Notes: a model not told the origin generated them from the sequence alone. 64,000 bases of DNA from Australimonas brisbanensis (GCA_038147155.1 JAYQTA010000002.1:62001-126000); one strand, 5' to 3'; positions 15,691-23,912 are shown, numbered from the stretch's first letter. Numbers and translations: made by a program.

Positions 15691-16713
15691 TTGGCCACCA
15701 CCGTCACCCTGCCGCGGATCGGCTACGAGACCACCCGCGCCACCCTGGTGCGCTGGCTCAAGGCGGAGGGCGAGCCGGTGAGCGCCGGAGAGGCCATCGC
15801 CGAGGTAGAGACGGCCAAGGCCGTGGTGGAGGTGGAGGCGAACGCCTCCGGCGTCCTGCTGCGCCGCCTGGCCGCGGAGGGGACCCCCCTGCCCGTGGGC
15901 GCACCGCTGGCCGAGGTGGGCGCTCCAGGTGAAGCGCCCTCCGGCCCCACGGCACCCTCCGGCGCGGCGCCGGAGCGCCCCCCGGTGCCACCCCCACCGG
16001 GCCTGCGCGGGGCCTACCCGCCCCGCCAGCCGGACGCGGAGGGGCGCATCGTCCTGGGGCCCATGGGTGAGGCCATCGCCCGCCGTACCCAGGCCACCAT
16101 GCACGATGCGCCCCACTTCACGCTGACGGTGCGCATCGACATGACCGACGCGCTGGCCCTGCGCAGGCGGCTCAATTCCGAGCAGCGCGAGGCACGCGTG
16201 GGCGTCAACGACCTGATCACCAAGGCCGTTGCCCTGGCGCTGGCGAAGCACCCGGTCTACAACGCCACCTTCCAGGGCGACCACCTGCGGGTGAGCCCCC
16301 ACGTCAACGTGGGCATGGCCGTCGCCCTGCCGGGCGGTCTGGCGGTGCCCGCGCTGGTGGACGCGGACCGCAAGCCGCTGGCACAGTTGGCCCGCGAATC
16401 GCGCGAGTTGGTTGAGCGCCTGCGCGCCGGGGTGCTGCGGGCCGACGAGTACACCGGGAGCTTCTCGGTGAGCAACCTGGGGATGTTCGGCGTGGACGCC
16501 TTCAGCGCCGTGATCGTGGAGCCCGCGGTGGGCGTGCTGGCCGTGGGGGCCGTAACGCCCACGCCCTGGGCGGTGAACGGGGCGGTGGAGGTGCGCCAGG
16601 TGATGAGCGCCACGCTGTCCACCGACCACCGGGCCGCCCATGGAGCCGAGGCCGCGGCCTTCGCAGGGGAGATCAAGCGCCTCCTGGAGCACCCGGACGA
16701 CCTGCTCCCCTAG
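15691..16713 (+). CDS. Lipoyl-domain 2-oxoacid dehydrogenase E2 acyltransferase, no visible E3-binding domain
   Basis: A 340-residue E2-like protein. Residues 1-75 form a lipoyl domain with the attachment lysine in VETAKA (Lys43). An Ala/Pro linker (about 76-115) leads straight to the catalytic domain (about 118-340) with the FSVSNLGMFGVDAF and STDHRAAHGA motifs; the catalytic His and following Asp-containing motif are intact. The ~35-residue peripheral subunit-binding domain normally between these parts is not visible, and no E1 genes are adjacent. It starts at TTG after CCGGAG; no in-frame ATG fits the lipoyl N-terminus. Acyl specificity unknown. Confidence 0.85.
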   Translation: MATTVTLPRIGYETTRATLVRWLKAEGEPVSAGEAIAEVETAKAVVEVEANASGVLLRRLAAEGTPLPVGAPLAEVGAPGEAPSGPTAPSGAAPERPPVPPPPGLRGAYPPRQPDAEGRIVLGPMGEAIARRTQATMHDAPHFTLTVRIDMTDALALRRRLNSEQREARVGVNDLITKAVALALAKHPVYNATFQGDHLRVSPHVNVGMAVALPGGLAVPALVDADRKPLAQLARESRELVERLRAGVLRADEYTGSFSVSNLGMFGVDAFSAVIVEPAVGVLAVGAVTPTPWAVNGAVEVRQVMSATLSTDHRAAHGAEAAAFAGEIKRLLEHPDDLLP

Positions 16714-16737
16714 CGGGTCAGAGCCCGCCGGGGCGTG

Positions 16738-16743
16738 TATCAT
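16738..16743 (+). promoter_or_regulatory. Possible -10 box of the TPP-enzyme gene
   Basis: TATCAT, 33 nt before the ATG at 16777. Just upstream a small GCGGG/CCCGC hairpin (16713-16728) starts at the E2 stop codon and may end that transcript. Confidence 0.35.
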
Positions 16744-16776
16744 GGCCCGGCGCAGCCCGCGCAGGAGTTCCCCCGC

Positions 16777-18408
16777 ATGGCCAGGATGAGCGCCGGACGC
16801 GCCGTGGTGGAGTCGCTAATCGCCCAGGGCGTAGACACCGTCTTCGGCATCATCTCCATCCACACGCTGGACATCTATGACGCCCTGCGCGATGCGGTGG
16901 AGGGCGGACGCCTGCGCTTCATCGGCGCGCGCCACGAGCACGCCCTGGCCTGCATGGCCGACGGCTACGCGCGCGTGAGCGGCAAGCCGGGCGTGATGCT
17001 CACCTCATCGGGCCCCGGCGCGGCCGATGCGGTGGGCGCACTGGGTGAGTCCTACCACTCGTCTGTTCCTCTCTTCCACCTGACCACGGAGATCGAGGCC
17101 GAGCACGTCCACTCCGGTCGCGGGGTGACCCACGAGGCCGCCGACCAGCTGGGCATGTACGCCTCCATCACCGGCTGGCGCGCCGGGGCCACCAGCGCGG
17201 GCGAACTCTCGGGGCGCATCGCCGAGGCCTTCAGCCACCTGCGCACCTCGCACCCGCGCCCCGCGCTGCTCACGGTGCCCACGGACCTGCTGGCCGTGCA
17301 GGACGACTACGAGATCATCAACGCGCGCCCGCCCCACCCGCCCCACCCGCGCCCCGGCTCCATCGAGCAGGCGGCGGCGCTGTTGGCCGGGGCGAAGCGC
17401 GTGCTCATCATCGCCGGCGGCGGGGCCATGAACGCCAGCGCTGAATTGGTGGCCCTGGCCGAGCGGCTGGGTGCCCCGGTGGCGGCCGCAGACGGCGGCA
17501 AAGGCGCCATGCCGGAGGACCATCCCCTCGCCCTGGGAACGGCGCTGGGCGGGCGCGTGTGGGGCGAGAACCCCGTGCAGGCGTACGCCGCCACCGCCGA
17601 CGCGGCGCTGGCGGTGGGCTCCTCGCTGCCCTTCCGCTCCACGGTGGGCGTGGGCCTGCGCCTGCCCGAGGCGCTGGTACAGGTGGACATCGACCCTGGC
17701 GTGTTCAACCGCAACTACCCCATCGCCGTGGGGCTGGCGGGCGATGCCGCCCCTCTGCTGGCGGCCCTCGCCGCCGCCCTGCCCGCGCGCGAGGTGCCCG
17801 CGGCACAGCGCGAGGAGGTGGCCCGGCTGCGTGCCGATGCGCACGCCAGCGTGGAGCGCCAGTTTCCCAACGAGCTGCGCGCCTGGGCGGCGATACGCGA
17901 GGCGCTGCCCCGCGAGGGCGTTGTGTTCTGCGACTCCACCATCCCCGGTTACGTGGGCACCCGCTGCTTCGAGGCGCTGGGCCCGCGCACCTTCCACCAG
18001 CCCCACGGCTGGGTGAGCATCGGCTGGGGCTTCGCGGCCAGCCTGGGCGGCGCGGCCGGGGCCGGTGAACGGCCCGTGGTGTGCGTCACGGGCGACGGCG
18101 GCTTCCAGTACAACACCCAAGAACTGGCCTCCGCCGTGCAGCACGACATGGCCCCCACCGTCGTGGTGTTCAATGACAACGCCTGGGGCGTGCTCAAGCG
18201 CTACCAGGACCAGCGCTTCGCGGGCCGCCGGTTCGCCACGGGACTCACCAACCCCAACTTCGAGCAGCTGGCTGCGGCCTACGGGGTGGGCTACACCCGC
18301 GCCGAGGACGTGGACGCGCTGGGCGAGGCGGTGCGGGCCAACGTGGGTTCCGAGCGCCTGCACCTGGTCGAGGTGCCGATCCCGGACGGTTTCGCGGCCT
18401 TCCGCTAG
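16777..18408 (+). CDS. Acetolactate-synthase-like thiamine diphosphate enzyme
   Basis: A 543-residue member of the POX/ALS family. The catalytic Glu is in RHEHAL (Glu54), the central domain is Rossmann-like (IIAGGGAMN), and the TPP-binding motif runs from GDGGFQYN to NDNAWG. The length fits acetohydroxyacid synthase large subunits, benzoylformate decarboxylases and related enzymes. No ilvN regulatory subunit gene is adjacent and ilvD is 12 kb away, so calling it ilvB would be a guess. CAGGAG precedes the start; a second ATG three codons in is also possible. Confidence 0.8.
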   Translation: MARMSAGRAVVESLIAQGVDTVFGIISIHTLDIYDALRDAVEGGRLRFIGARHEHALACMADGYARVSGKPGVMLTSSGPGAADAVGALGESYHSSVPLFHLTTEIEAEHVHSGRGVTHEAADQLGMYASITGWRAGATSAGELSGRIAEAFSHLRTSHPRPALLTVPTDLLAVQDDYEIINARPPHPPHPRPGSIEQAAALLAGAKRVLIIAGGGAMNASAELVALAERLGAPVAAADGGKGAMPEDHPLALGTALGGRVWGENPVQAYAATADAALAVGSSLPFRSTVGVGLRLPEALVQVDIDPGVFNRNYPIAVGLAGDAAPLLAALAAALPAREVPAAQREEVARLRADAHASVERQFPNELRAWAAIREALPREGVVFCDSTIPGYVGTRCFEALGPRTFHQPHGWVSIGWGFAASLGGAAGAGERPVVCVTGDGGFQYNTQELASAVQHDMAPTVVVFNDNAWGVLKRYQDQRFAGRRFATGLTNPNFEQLAAAYGVGYTRAEDVDALGEAVRANVGSERLHLVEVPIPDGFAAFR

Positions 18409-18428
18409 TTCCCCCAGAGAGGTTCCCC

Positions 18429-19349
18429 ATGCGGCTATCCCCTGAGCAGCAGGCAGAGGTGGAGGCGCTCCGGCAGGAGAGCGCGCCCACCCGGCGGGCC
18501 ACGGTGCCCGCGCTGGAGGAACTGCTCTACACCCCCCTGCCGGTGTTGGACCACGGCTTCGTGCGGGTCATCGACTACATGGGGGACGATGCGGCCATCG
18601 TGCAGGCCGCGCGCGTCTCCTACGGGAAGGGCACCAAGCGCCGCTCGGACGACGCGGGGCTCATCAACTACCTGATGCGCAATGCGCACACTTCGCCCTT
18701 CGAGATGTGCGAGCTCAAGTTGCACGTGAAGCTGCCCATCTTCGTGGCGCGCCAGTGGGTGCGCCACCGCACGGCCAACCTGAACGAGTACTCAGCGCGC
18801 TACTCGGTGCTGGACCGGGAGTTCTACACCCCCGCACCGGAGCAGCTGGCCGTCCAGTCGGCCACCAACCGGCAGGGGCGCGGACAGGTACTGCCACCCG
18901 AGCAGGCGCAGCAGGTGCTGGCGCTGCTCAAGGGCGACGCCGAGACCTCCTTCGCGCACTACGAGCAGATGTTGGGTGAGGAGGACGGTGAGGGGGGCCT
19001 AGCGCGTGAACTGGCGCGCATCGGCCTGCCCCTGTCCACTTACACCCAGTGGTACTGGAAGTGCGACCTGCACAACCTGCTCCACTTCCTGCGCCTGCGG
19101 GCCGACGCCCACGCCCAGTGGGAGATACGCGAGTACGCGCGCGTGCTGCAGGAGGTGGTGGAGCGGTGGGTGCCCCTCACCTACGCCGCCTTCACCGACT
19201 ACCGCATGGGCGGGGCGCACCTGTCAGCCAAGGCGCTGGAGGCGGTGCGCGCGCTGGTGGCGGGCAAGAGCGTTGACCCGGCGGCACTGGGTCTATCTGC
19301 CCGCGAGTGGCGCGAGCTGCGCGCCACGCTGGACCTGCCCGCCGAGTAG
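18429..19349 (+). CDS. thyX: FAD-dependent thymidylate synthase
   Basis: Makes dTMP from dUMP with methylene-tetrahydrofolate and NADPH. The 306-residue product has the diagnostic RHRX7S motif (RHRTANLNEYS) followed by ARYS, and the central VRHRTAN helix. The C-terminus carries STYTQWYWKCDLHNLLHFLRLR, here broken by position rather than quoted in full: STYTQWYWKC then NLLHFLRLR. The N-terminal ~35 residues exceed the shortest ThyX forms. It follows the TPP-enzyme gene by 20 nt. Use of ThyX rather than ThyA is common in Chloroflexota. Confidence 0.96.
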   Translation: MRLSPEQQAEVEALRQESAPTRRATVPALEELLYTPLPVLDHGFVRVIDYMGDDAAIVQAARVSYGKGTKRRSDDAGLINYLMRNAHTSPFEMCELKLHVKLPIFVARQWVRHRTANLNEYSARYSVLDREFYTPAPEQLAVQSATNRQGRGQVLPPEQAQQVLALLKGDAETSFAHYEQMLGEEDGEGGLARELARIGLPLSTYTQWYWKCDLHNLLHFLRLRADAHAQWEIREYARVLQEVVERWVPLTYAAFTDYRMGGAHLSAKALEAVRALVAGKSVDPAALGLSAREWRELRATLDLPAE

Positions 19350-19416
19350 AACGCCCGCGTCCCAAAGGCGCGGGCGGGCCTGCCCCCTCCTGGGTCCCCT
19401 GACAGGCCGGAAAAGC

Positions 19417-19446
19417 AAGAGCCCCGCTCGGTTGAGCGGGGCTCTT
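19417..19446. terminator. Strong bidirectional terminator between thyX and the exported-protein gene
   Basis: A 13-bp stem AAGAGCCCCGCTC / GAGCGGGGCTCTT with loop GGTT, followed by CTGTTA on the plus strand and a GCTTTT run on the minus strand. A smaller stem (CGCCCGCG/CGCGGGCG, 19352-19376) lies upstream. It serves both convergent genes. Confidence 0.85.
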
Positions 19447-19470
19447 CTGTTACGACGTTGTCAGCCGGGT

Positions 19471-20523
19471 CTAGGCGGCGGTGCGACGCACCTTCAGGCC
19501 ACCCAGGGTGAGACCCGCGCCAGCCACCAGGGCCAGCAGGGCCAGGACGGGGATCGTCCAGTCACCGGTGTCGGGATTGGCCAGGTCGGCGCCGGCCTGC
19601 GGCTCGAAGGCCGCGATGTCCTGGGCCAGGGTGTAGGTGCCGTTGCCACCGGCCTCGGCGCCAGCATTGCCCTTGATACCGTCACCGTTCTCGTCGGTGC
19701 CGTTGACGGCGGCGGTGGCCATGTTGACCAGGTTCTCCAGCTCCAAGGTCACGGTGATGTTGTCCACCGTGGCGGCGATGACGCGCTTGGCGGCATCCCG
19801 CGCCCGGCCCGCCTGGTAGGCGGTGCGGTCGGCGCCGGCGGCGACTTCCTTGGCGGCGGCGGCGACGCGGGTGTCGGTGGCCTTGCCAGCGAGAGCGTTG
19901 GCCTCAGCCGCCACATCGGCAGCGTGAGCCAGGACGCCGGTGCTGTCGCCAGGGGCACCCAGCCCCTCGACGATGTTGACCACGTGCTGGGCGTGGGCCT
20001 GCTTGTCCGCCAGCGTCGTGGAGGACTTGGCCAGGTTGGCGTGGGTCAGCGCCAGCTGGGCCTGGGCCCGCAGCGCGGTGGCGGAGCCGTCCACAACCAG
20101 GGCGCGAACCGTGGTCACGGCAGCGGCGGGGAGGTTGTCGGAGTAGACCACCGCACCGGCGGTTGCCGGGTCGGGGTCGGGGGAGGGCTCGCGGCTGATG
20201 GCGAAGGCCACGTAGGTGGCGAGCAGGTTGCCGGTACCCTCATAGGTGGCGTCGATCACGCCGTCGGCCCGGCGGGCCAGGGTGCCAACGCTGATCTTGG
20301 AGCCGTCCTCGGCGATGAGCCAACCCTCATAGGCGTTGCCCGCCCCAGCGGAGGGAACATCGGTGAGGGCGATGACCAAGCTGTCGCTCGCGCCAGCGGA
20401 GTCACGGAACGTCACCTTGCCACCCACGGCGGGGTCAGCGGCGCTCGCGACGGACACGGAGACCAGCAGAGTCAGCACCAGCACCAGCAGGATACTGACG
20501 GGAAGCTTCCGAAGGGTGAACAT
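19471..20523 (-). CDS. Exported, Ala-rich surface protein with NPDTG-type C-terminal tail
   Basis: A 350-residue protein. A signal peptide (about 1-28) ends VSVASAAD. The next ~80 residues, with NAYEGWLIAEDGSKISVGTL, recall the outer domain of anti-sigma-K-like proteins. A long Ala-rich helical region (about 125-275) follows. The tail has NPDTGDW, a hydrophobic helix, then KVRR, resembling a cell-wall sorting signal (motif, membrane span, positive charges). AGGAGG lies 5 nt before the ATG. Function unknown; attachment by a sortase-like enzyme is a hypothesis, as no sortase gene is in the window. Confidence 0.75.
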   Translation of the reverse strand: MFTLRKLPVSILLVLVLTLLVSVSVASAADPAVGGKVTFRDSAGASDSLVIALTDVPSAGAGNAYEGWLIAEDGSKISVGTLARRADGVIDATYEGTGNLLATYVAFAISREPSPDPDPATAGAVVYSDNLPAAAVTTVRALVVDGSATALRAQAQLALTHANLAKSSTTLADKQAHAQHVVNIVEGLGAPGDSTGVLAHAADVAAEANALAGKATDTRVAAAAKEVAAGADRTAYQAGRARDAAKRVIAATVDNITVTLELENLVNMATAAVNGTDENGDGIKGNAGAEAGGNGTYTLAQDIAAFEPQAGADLANPDTGDWTIPVLALLALVAGAGLTLGGLKVRRTAA

Positions 20524-20654
20524 TCCGCCTCCTGTGCGTCTGTTGGGCTGTACAAACAGTATGGGCAGGACGCTTGCGCTCACCTGCCCGGAGCCCTGCT
20601 CTGATACGGCTTGGCCGTGGAGTTGGCCGCGTGGCCGACGGCTAGCCGCGCCGC

Positions 20655-20660
20655 ATTATA
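20655..20660 (-). promoter_or_regulatory. TATAAT -10 box of the exported-protein gene and its leader
   Basis: Minus-strand TATAAT, giving a leader of about 125 nt. That leader can form GGGCAGG/CCTGCCC and CTGTT/AACAG hairpins before the AGGAGG. No known riboswitch was recognised. A second possible -10 (CATACT) lies nearer the gene, around 20558-20563. Confidence 0.45.
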
Positions 20661-20763
20661 GTACATGTCCGCCCGTGTCCATAGGGGGGGCCCGGCGGGA
20701 TTTCTCCGACTTTCGGCCGCGGCTACCCGTCCTTCCGGCCACGGCCAGGCGCGCAGGCTTTCC

Positions 20764-20792
20764 TTGACGCCCCCTCCCAGCGGCCCTACTAT
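20764..20792 (+). promoter_or_regulatory. Promoter of the thiamine riboswitch operon
   Basis: TTGACG (20764-20769), exactly 17 nt spacer, TACTAT (20787-20792). The transcript would start about 20 nt before the riboswitch aptamer. Confidence 0.7.
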
Positions 20793-20817
20793 CCGGGCCA
20801 ATCGCATATCGTGCGTC

Positions 20818-20912
20818 CACGGGGAGCCGGGTGAGCCTGGCTGAGAGGGTGGCCCCAATGCCACCGACCCTTTGGAACCTGACCTGGGTCATGCCAGCGG
20901 AGGGAGAGCGAC
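20818..20912 (+). promoter_or_regulatory. TPP (thi-box) riboswitch
   Basis: All conserved blocks are present in order: the outer-stem GGGG, CTGAGA (20841-20846), the ACCCTTTGGAACCTGA-type block (about 20867-20882) and CCAGCGGAGGGAG closing the second arm. This RNA binds thiamine diphosphate and normally represses downstream genes. A terminator-like stem follows at 20946-20974, and the next genes are a transporter and thiD, so control by transcription termination is likely. Confidence 0.95.
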
Positions 20913-20945
20913 GCACCCCGTACACACCCTGCACTCGCAGCGACC

Positions 20946-20974
20946 GGGGCCGCTCCTCTCCTGAGGGCGGCCCC
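20946..20974 (+). terminator. Terminator stem of the TPP riboswitch expression platform
   Basis: GGGGCCGC pairs with GCGGCCCC, extended inward by CCTC/GAGG, then TTCTGGTTCC. It lies between the aptamer and the transporter's Shine-Dalgarno, as expected for a ligand-controlled attenuator. Confidence 0.65.
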
Positions 20975-21010
20975 TTCTGGTTCCTCCGGCGCACGCCGAA
21001 AGGAGCCCGC

Positions 21011-22513
21011 GTGAGCACCGCAGATTGGGGTATCGCCGCAGCGGTCCTGACAGCCTTGGGCATGGCCTTCCTGGGCGTGGCCGCGACCCGGGGCCGCAAG
21101 CCCTCCCTGGATGAGTACATCACCGCTCGGGGCTCCACCTCCTCCTGGGGAGCCCTGGCCTCGGTGGTGGCCTCGGTCATGGGAGCGTGGATCCTGTTCA
21201 GCCCCGCCGAGGCCGCGACCTGGGCCGGTATCGCTGGTCTCACGGGCTATGCCGTTGGTCAGGCCGCACCCGTAGCCGCCTTCTGGGCGGTGGGCGTGCG
21301 CATGCGCCGCCTGATGCCCAACGGCCACTCCCTCACCGAGTTCGTCTGGCACCGGTACGGGCGCGGCATGTTCCTGGCGGTGCTGGCCATCGTGGTGCTG
21401 TACATGTTCACGTTCCTGGCGGCCGAGCTGGGAGCTATCGCCCGCGCGGTGCAGCTGGTGACGGGCACGCCGCTGCTGGTGACGCTGGTGATGGTGGCGG
21501 GGGCGACGCTGGCCTACACCGTCTACGGCGGGCTGCGCGCCAGCATCGTCACCGACGGGGTGCAGTTCGCCATCATCGTTCCCCTGCTGGCGGCGCTGTT
21601 CATCGCAGGCATCGTGGCCCTGGGCGGGTGGGATGCAGCCATGGCCCCGGTGCGCGAGAGCGCTCCGCACCTGCTGGACTGGGGCTTCCAACCGGGAGTG
21701 GAGTTCGGCATCACCCTCGTCATCGCCATCCTGGCGGCCAACCTGTTCCACCAGGGCTTCTGGCAGCGGGTGTACGCCGCCGATTCCGAGGCCGCCGTGC
21801 GGCGCGGCTACCTGATCGGGGCGCTGGTGGTGCTGCCCATGGTGCTGGCCACCGGACTGTTCGGCCTGTGGGCGGTGGGGCGTGGAGTGGGGAGCCCTGG
21901 GGCCATCTCACTGTTCTCCCTAGCGCTGGAGGTGCTCCCCAGCTGGGTGCTGGTGGTGCTGGTGGTGCTGGCGTTGGCGCTGGTGATGAGCAGCATCGAC
22001 ACCCTGCTCAACGGCATCGTCTCCGCGCTCACCACCGGCCTGCCGAACCTGCTGGGCCCGGCGCGCACCCCCCGGCGATTGCTGGGCCCGGCGCGCTGGG
22101 CCACGGTGGCGCTGGCGGTGCCCGCCGTGGCGGTGGGCTACGCGTTCGACTCGGTGCTCTACCTGTTCCTTATCGCCGATCTGGTGTGCGCAGGGGCGGT
22201 GGTGCCCACCTTCGCTGGTCTGTACGAGCGGCGCCTCAGCGGGCGCGGCGCGCTGGTGGCCACCCTCGCGGGCATCGGCACCGGGGCCCTGTTCTTCCCC
22301 AAGCCCGACCTGTCCGGCTGGTGGACGTGGGACGGGCTCACCGGGGTCTGGCACGTCCTGGCCTCGGGCAACCTGCTGGGCAGCTTCCTGGTGGCGCTGG
22401 TGGTCTCCACGGCGGTGGCGGCGGTGTGGGTGGGGGCATCGCGCAGGGGCGGCGGGGCCGGGTTCGATTTCGCCACCCTGGGGAGCGTGCGGACGCTGGA
22501 GGAACAGGCATGA
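21011..22513 (+). CDS. Sodium:solute symporter, predicted thiamine or thiamine-precursor transporter
   Basis: A 500-residue SSS-family protein with about 13 membrane helices, an SSS-like TVYGGLRASIVTDGVQ motif and a conserved region around NLFHQGFWQRVYAA. It starts with GTG after AAAGGAG. The TPP riboswitch in its leader and its overlap with thiD strongly suggest uptake of thiamine or hydroxymethylpyrimidine, like predicted ThiV-type symporters. The family assignment is direct; the substrate is inferred from regulation and context. Confidence 0.85.
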   Translation: MSTADWGIAAAVLTALGMAFLGVAATRGRKPSLDEYITARGSTSSWGALASVVASVMGAWILFSPAEAATWAGIAGLTGYAVGQAAPVAAFWAVGVRMRRLMPNGHSLTEFVWHRYGRGMFLAVLAIVVLYMFTFLAAELGAIARAVQLVTGTPLLVTLVMVAGATLAYTVYGGLRASIVTDGVQFAIIVPLLAALFIAGIVALGGWDAAMAPVRESAPHLLDWGFQPGVEFGITLVIAILAANLFHQGFWQRVYAADSEAAVRRGYLIGALVVLPMVLATGLFGLWAVGRGVGSPGAISLFSLALEVLPSWVLVVLVVLALALVMSSIDTLLNGIVSALTTGLPNLLGPARTPRRLLGPARWATVALAVPAVAVGYAFDSVLYLFLIADLVCAGAVVPTFAGLYERRLSGRGALVATLAGIGTGALFFPKPDLSGWWTWDGLTGVWHVLASGNLLGSFLVALVVSTAVAAVWVGASRRGGGAGFDFATLGSVRTLEEQA

Positions 22514-23310
22514 ACGCGCGCGCGGTGCCGGTGGCCCTCACCATCGCCGGTTCCGACTCCGGGGCCGGGGCAGGTGTCCAGGCCGACCTGAAGACCTTCG
22601 CCGCCTTGCAGGTGTACGGGGTGAGCGCCATCACCGCCGTCACCGCGCAGAACACCCAGGGGGTGCGGGCGGTGGAGGAGCTGCCCACCGGAATCATCGA
22701 GGCCCAGGTGGACGCGGTGGTGGAGGACATGGGCGTGGACGCGGTCAAGACCGGCATGCTGTCATCAGCAGCCATCATCGCGGCCGTGGCCGGGCGGCTG
22801 CGCGCGCACCGGCTGGACAGGGTGGTGGTGGACCCGGTGATGGTGGCCAAGGGGGGCGATAGGCTGTTGCGGGAGGACGCGGTGGGCGCCCTGGTGAGCG
22901 AGCTGCTCCCCCTGGCGCTGGTGGTCACCCCCAACGCGGGTGAGGCCGAGGTGCTCACGGGGCGGCCCGTGACCACCATGGCCGAGGCGCGGGAGGCCGC
23001 CCGAGCGATCCACGCCATGGGCCCCCGCACCGTGGTGGTGAAGGGGGGGCACTTCGGGGAGAGCGCGACGGACGTGCTGTTCGACGGGCGCGCCTTCACC
23101 GAGCTGCCCGCCGAGCGCATCCCCACCACCTCCACCCACGGCACGGGCTGCACCTTCTCCTCGGCGGTGGCGGCTGGCCTGGCGATGGGCAGGGAGGTGA
23201 CAGAAGCCGTCGCCGACGCCAAGTCCTACGTACACCCGGCCATCGCGCGTGCCTTCCCCATGGGGAAAGGCCACGGCCCTCTGAACCACCTCCACCGGTG
23301 GTGGGCGTAG
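22510..23310 (+). CDS. thiD: Hydroxymethylpyrimidine/phosphomethylpyrimidine kinase
   Basis: Phosphorylates HMP and HMP-phosphate for thiamine synthesis. The 266-residue ribokinase-fold product has TIAGSDSGAGAGVQADLKT at the N-terminus, DPVMVAKGG, TPNAGEAE, and the anion-hole/catalytic THGTGCTFSSA. Its ATG overlaps the transporter stop (ATGA), so both are translated together under the TPP riboswitch. No thiE, thiC or thiG is present here, so the pair looks like an HMP salvage module. Confidence 0.95.
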   Translation: MNARAVPVALTIAGSDSGAGAGVQADLKTFAALQVYGVSAITAVTAQNTQGVRAVEELPTGIIEAQVDAVVEDMGVDAVKTGMLSSAAIIAAVAGRLRAHRLDRVVVDPVMVAKGGDRLLREDAVGALVSELLPLALVVTPNAGEAEVLTGRPVTTMAEAREAARAIHAMGPRTVVVKGGHFGESATDVLFDGRAFTELPAERIPTTSTHGTGCTFSSAVAAGLAMGREVTEAVADAKSYVHPAIARAFPMGKGHGPLNHLHRWWA

Positions 23311-23362
23311 CCTTCGGCGCTCAACCGGCACCTTCTGGACGCCATCCACCGCATGACGGCCA

Positions 23363-23392
23363 TTGTGACGCGGATTTTCGCCATGCTATACT
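23363..23392 (+). promoter_or_regulatory. Promoter of the HU gene
   Basis: TTGTGA (23363-23368), 18-nt spacer, and extended -10 TGCTATACT with TATACT at 23387-23392. Confidence 0.7.
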
Positions 23393-23400
23393 CGGCTGGC

Positions 23401-23466
23401 ATGTCAGAGACCACTGACGGTGCCTCTGCTCGCGCGATCCGCCGGGCAGGGAACACAGAGCACTGA
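23401..23466 (+). CDS. Putative 21-residue upstream ORF (leader peptide) ahead of HU
   Basis: An ATG 8 nt after the TATACT box opens a 21-codon frame (MSETTDGASARAIRRAGNTEH) whose TGA overlaps the HU ribosome binding site GAGGAGG. By the promoter position it would be the first codon of a leaderless mRNA. It is hydrophilic with no repeated codon run, so it does not look like an amino-acid attenuator. Translation up to the HU Shine-Dalgarno could couple the two genes. Purely sequence-based; it may be untranslated leader. Confidence 0.35.
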   Translation: MSETTDGASARAIRRAGNTEH

Positions 23467-23478
23467 GGAGGTGTTCAC

Positions 23479-23778
23479 TTGGCCACGCTACGCAAGGGAG
23501 ACCTGGCTGCGAAGGTTGCCGAGAAGCTGGGGAGCACGCGCTCCGCTGGCGATGCCGCGCTGAACGCGGTGCTGGACAGCGTCCGTGAGGCGCTCTCCTC
23601 GGGGAACCGCGTCGTGCTGACCGGCTTCGGGGCCTTCGAGACCCGGCAGGTCAAGCAGCGTCAGGTGCGCGCGATCCGCGGCAAGCAGGCCGGCCAGCGC
23701 GTCACAGTCCCCGCCCACAAGCGTGTGGGCTTCACCCCCGGCTCCGACCTGGCCGGCTCGGTCCGCGGCAAGAAGTAG
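23479..23778 (+). CDS. HU-family nucleoid protein
   Basis: A 99-residue HU/IHF-type DNA-bending protein: MATLRKGDLAAKVAEKLG, the dimer core, GFGAFETRQ, and the beta-arm/C-terminal region HKRVGFTPGSDL ending in basic residues. The beta arm reads RAIRGKQAGQRVTVP. It starts with TTG, with GAGGAGG at 23466-23472. It has its own promoter and strong terminator, so it is monocistronic apart from the short upstream ORF. Confidence 0.93.
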   Translation: MATLRKGDLAAKVAEKLGSTRSAGDAALNAVLDSVREALSSGNRVVLTGFGAFETRQVKQRQVRAIRGKQAGQRVTVPAHKRVGFTPGSDLAGSVRGKK

Positions 23779-23823
23779 CCGCACCGCACAGGGTCCGTTC
23801 CCCCCATTGGACTTCGGACTTCA

Positions 23824-23857
23824 GAGGCCGCCCCGGCTCGGGGCGGCCTCCTCTTTT
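23824..23857 (+). terminator. Intrinsic terminator of HU
   Basis: A 12-bp perfect stem GAGGCCGCCCCG / CGGGGCGGCCTC with a GCT loop, followed by CTCTTTT. One of the clearest terminators in the window. Confidence 0.88.
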
Positions 23858-23912
23858 CCCCTGCCTCACGCCCGTTCCCCCAACCCACACCCTCCTGTAG
23901 GCTGGCGCGGTC

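Noticed and set aside
12840..15707. 955-codon open frame antisense to lpdA-korAB
   Set aside because: A shadow frame of GC-rich genes: Arg/His/Gly/Val-rich, no domain, and lies opposite well-identified genes.
20524..20654. Cyclic-di-GMP or cobalamin riboswitch in the exported-protein leader
   Set aside because: The leader folds into hairpins, but conserved blocks of these classes are absent.
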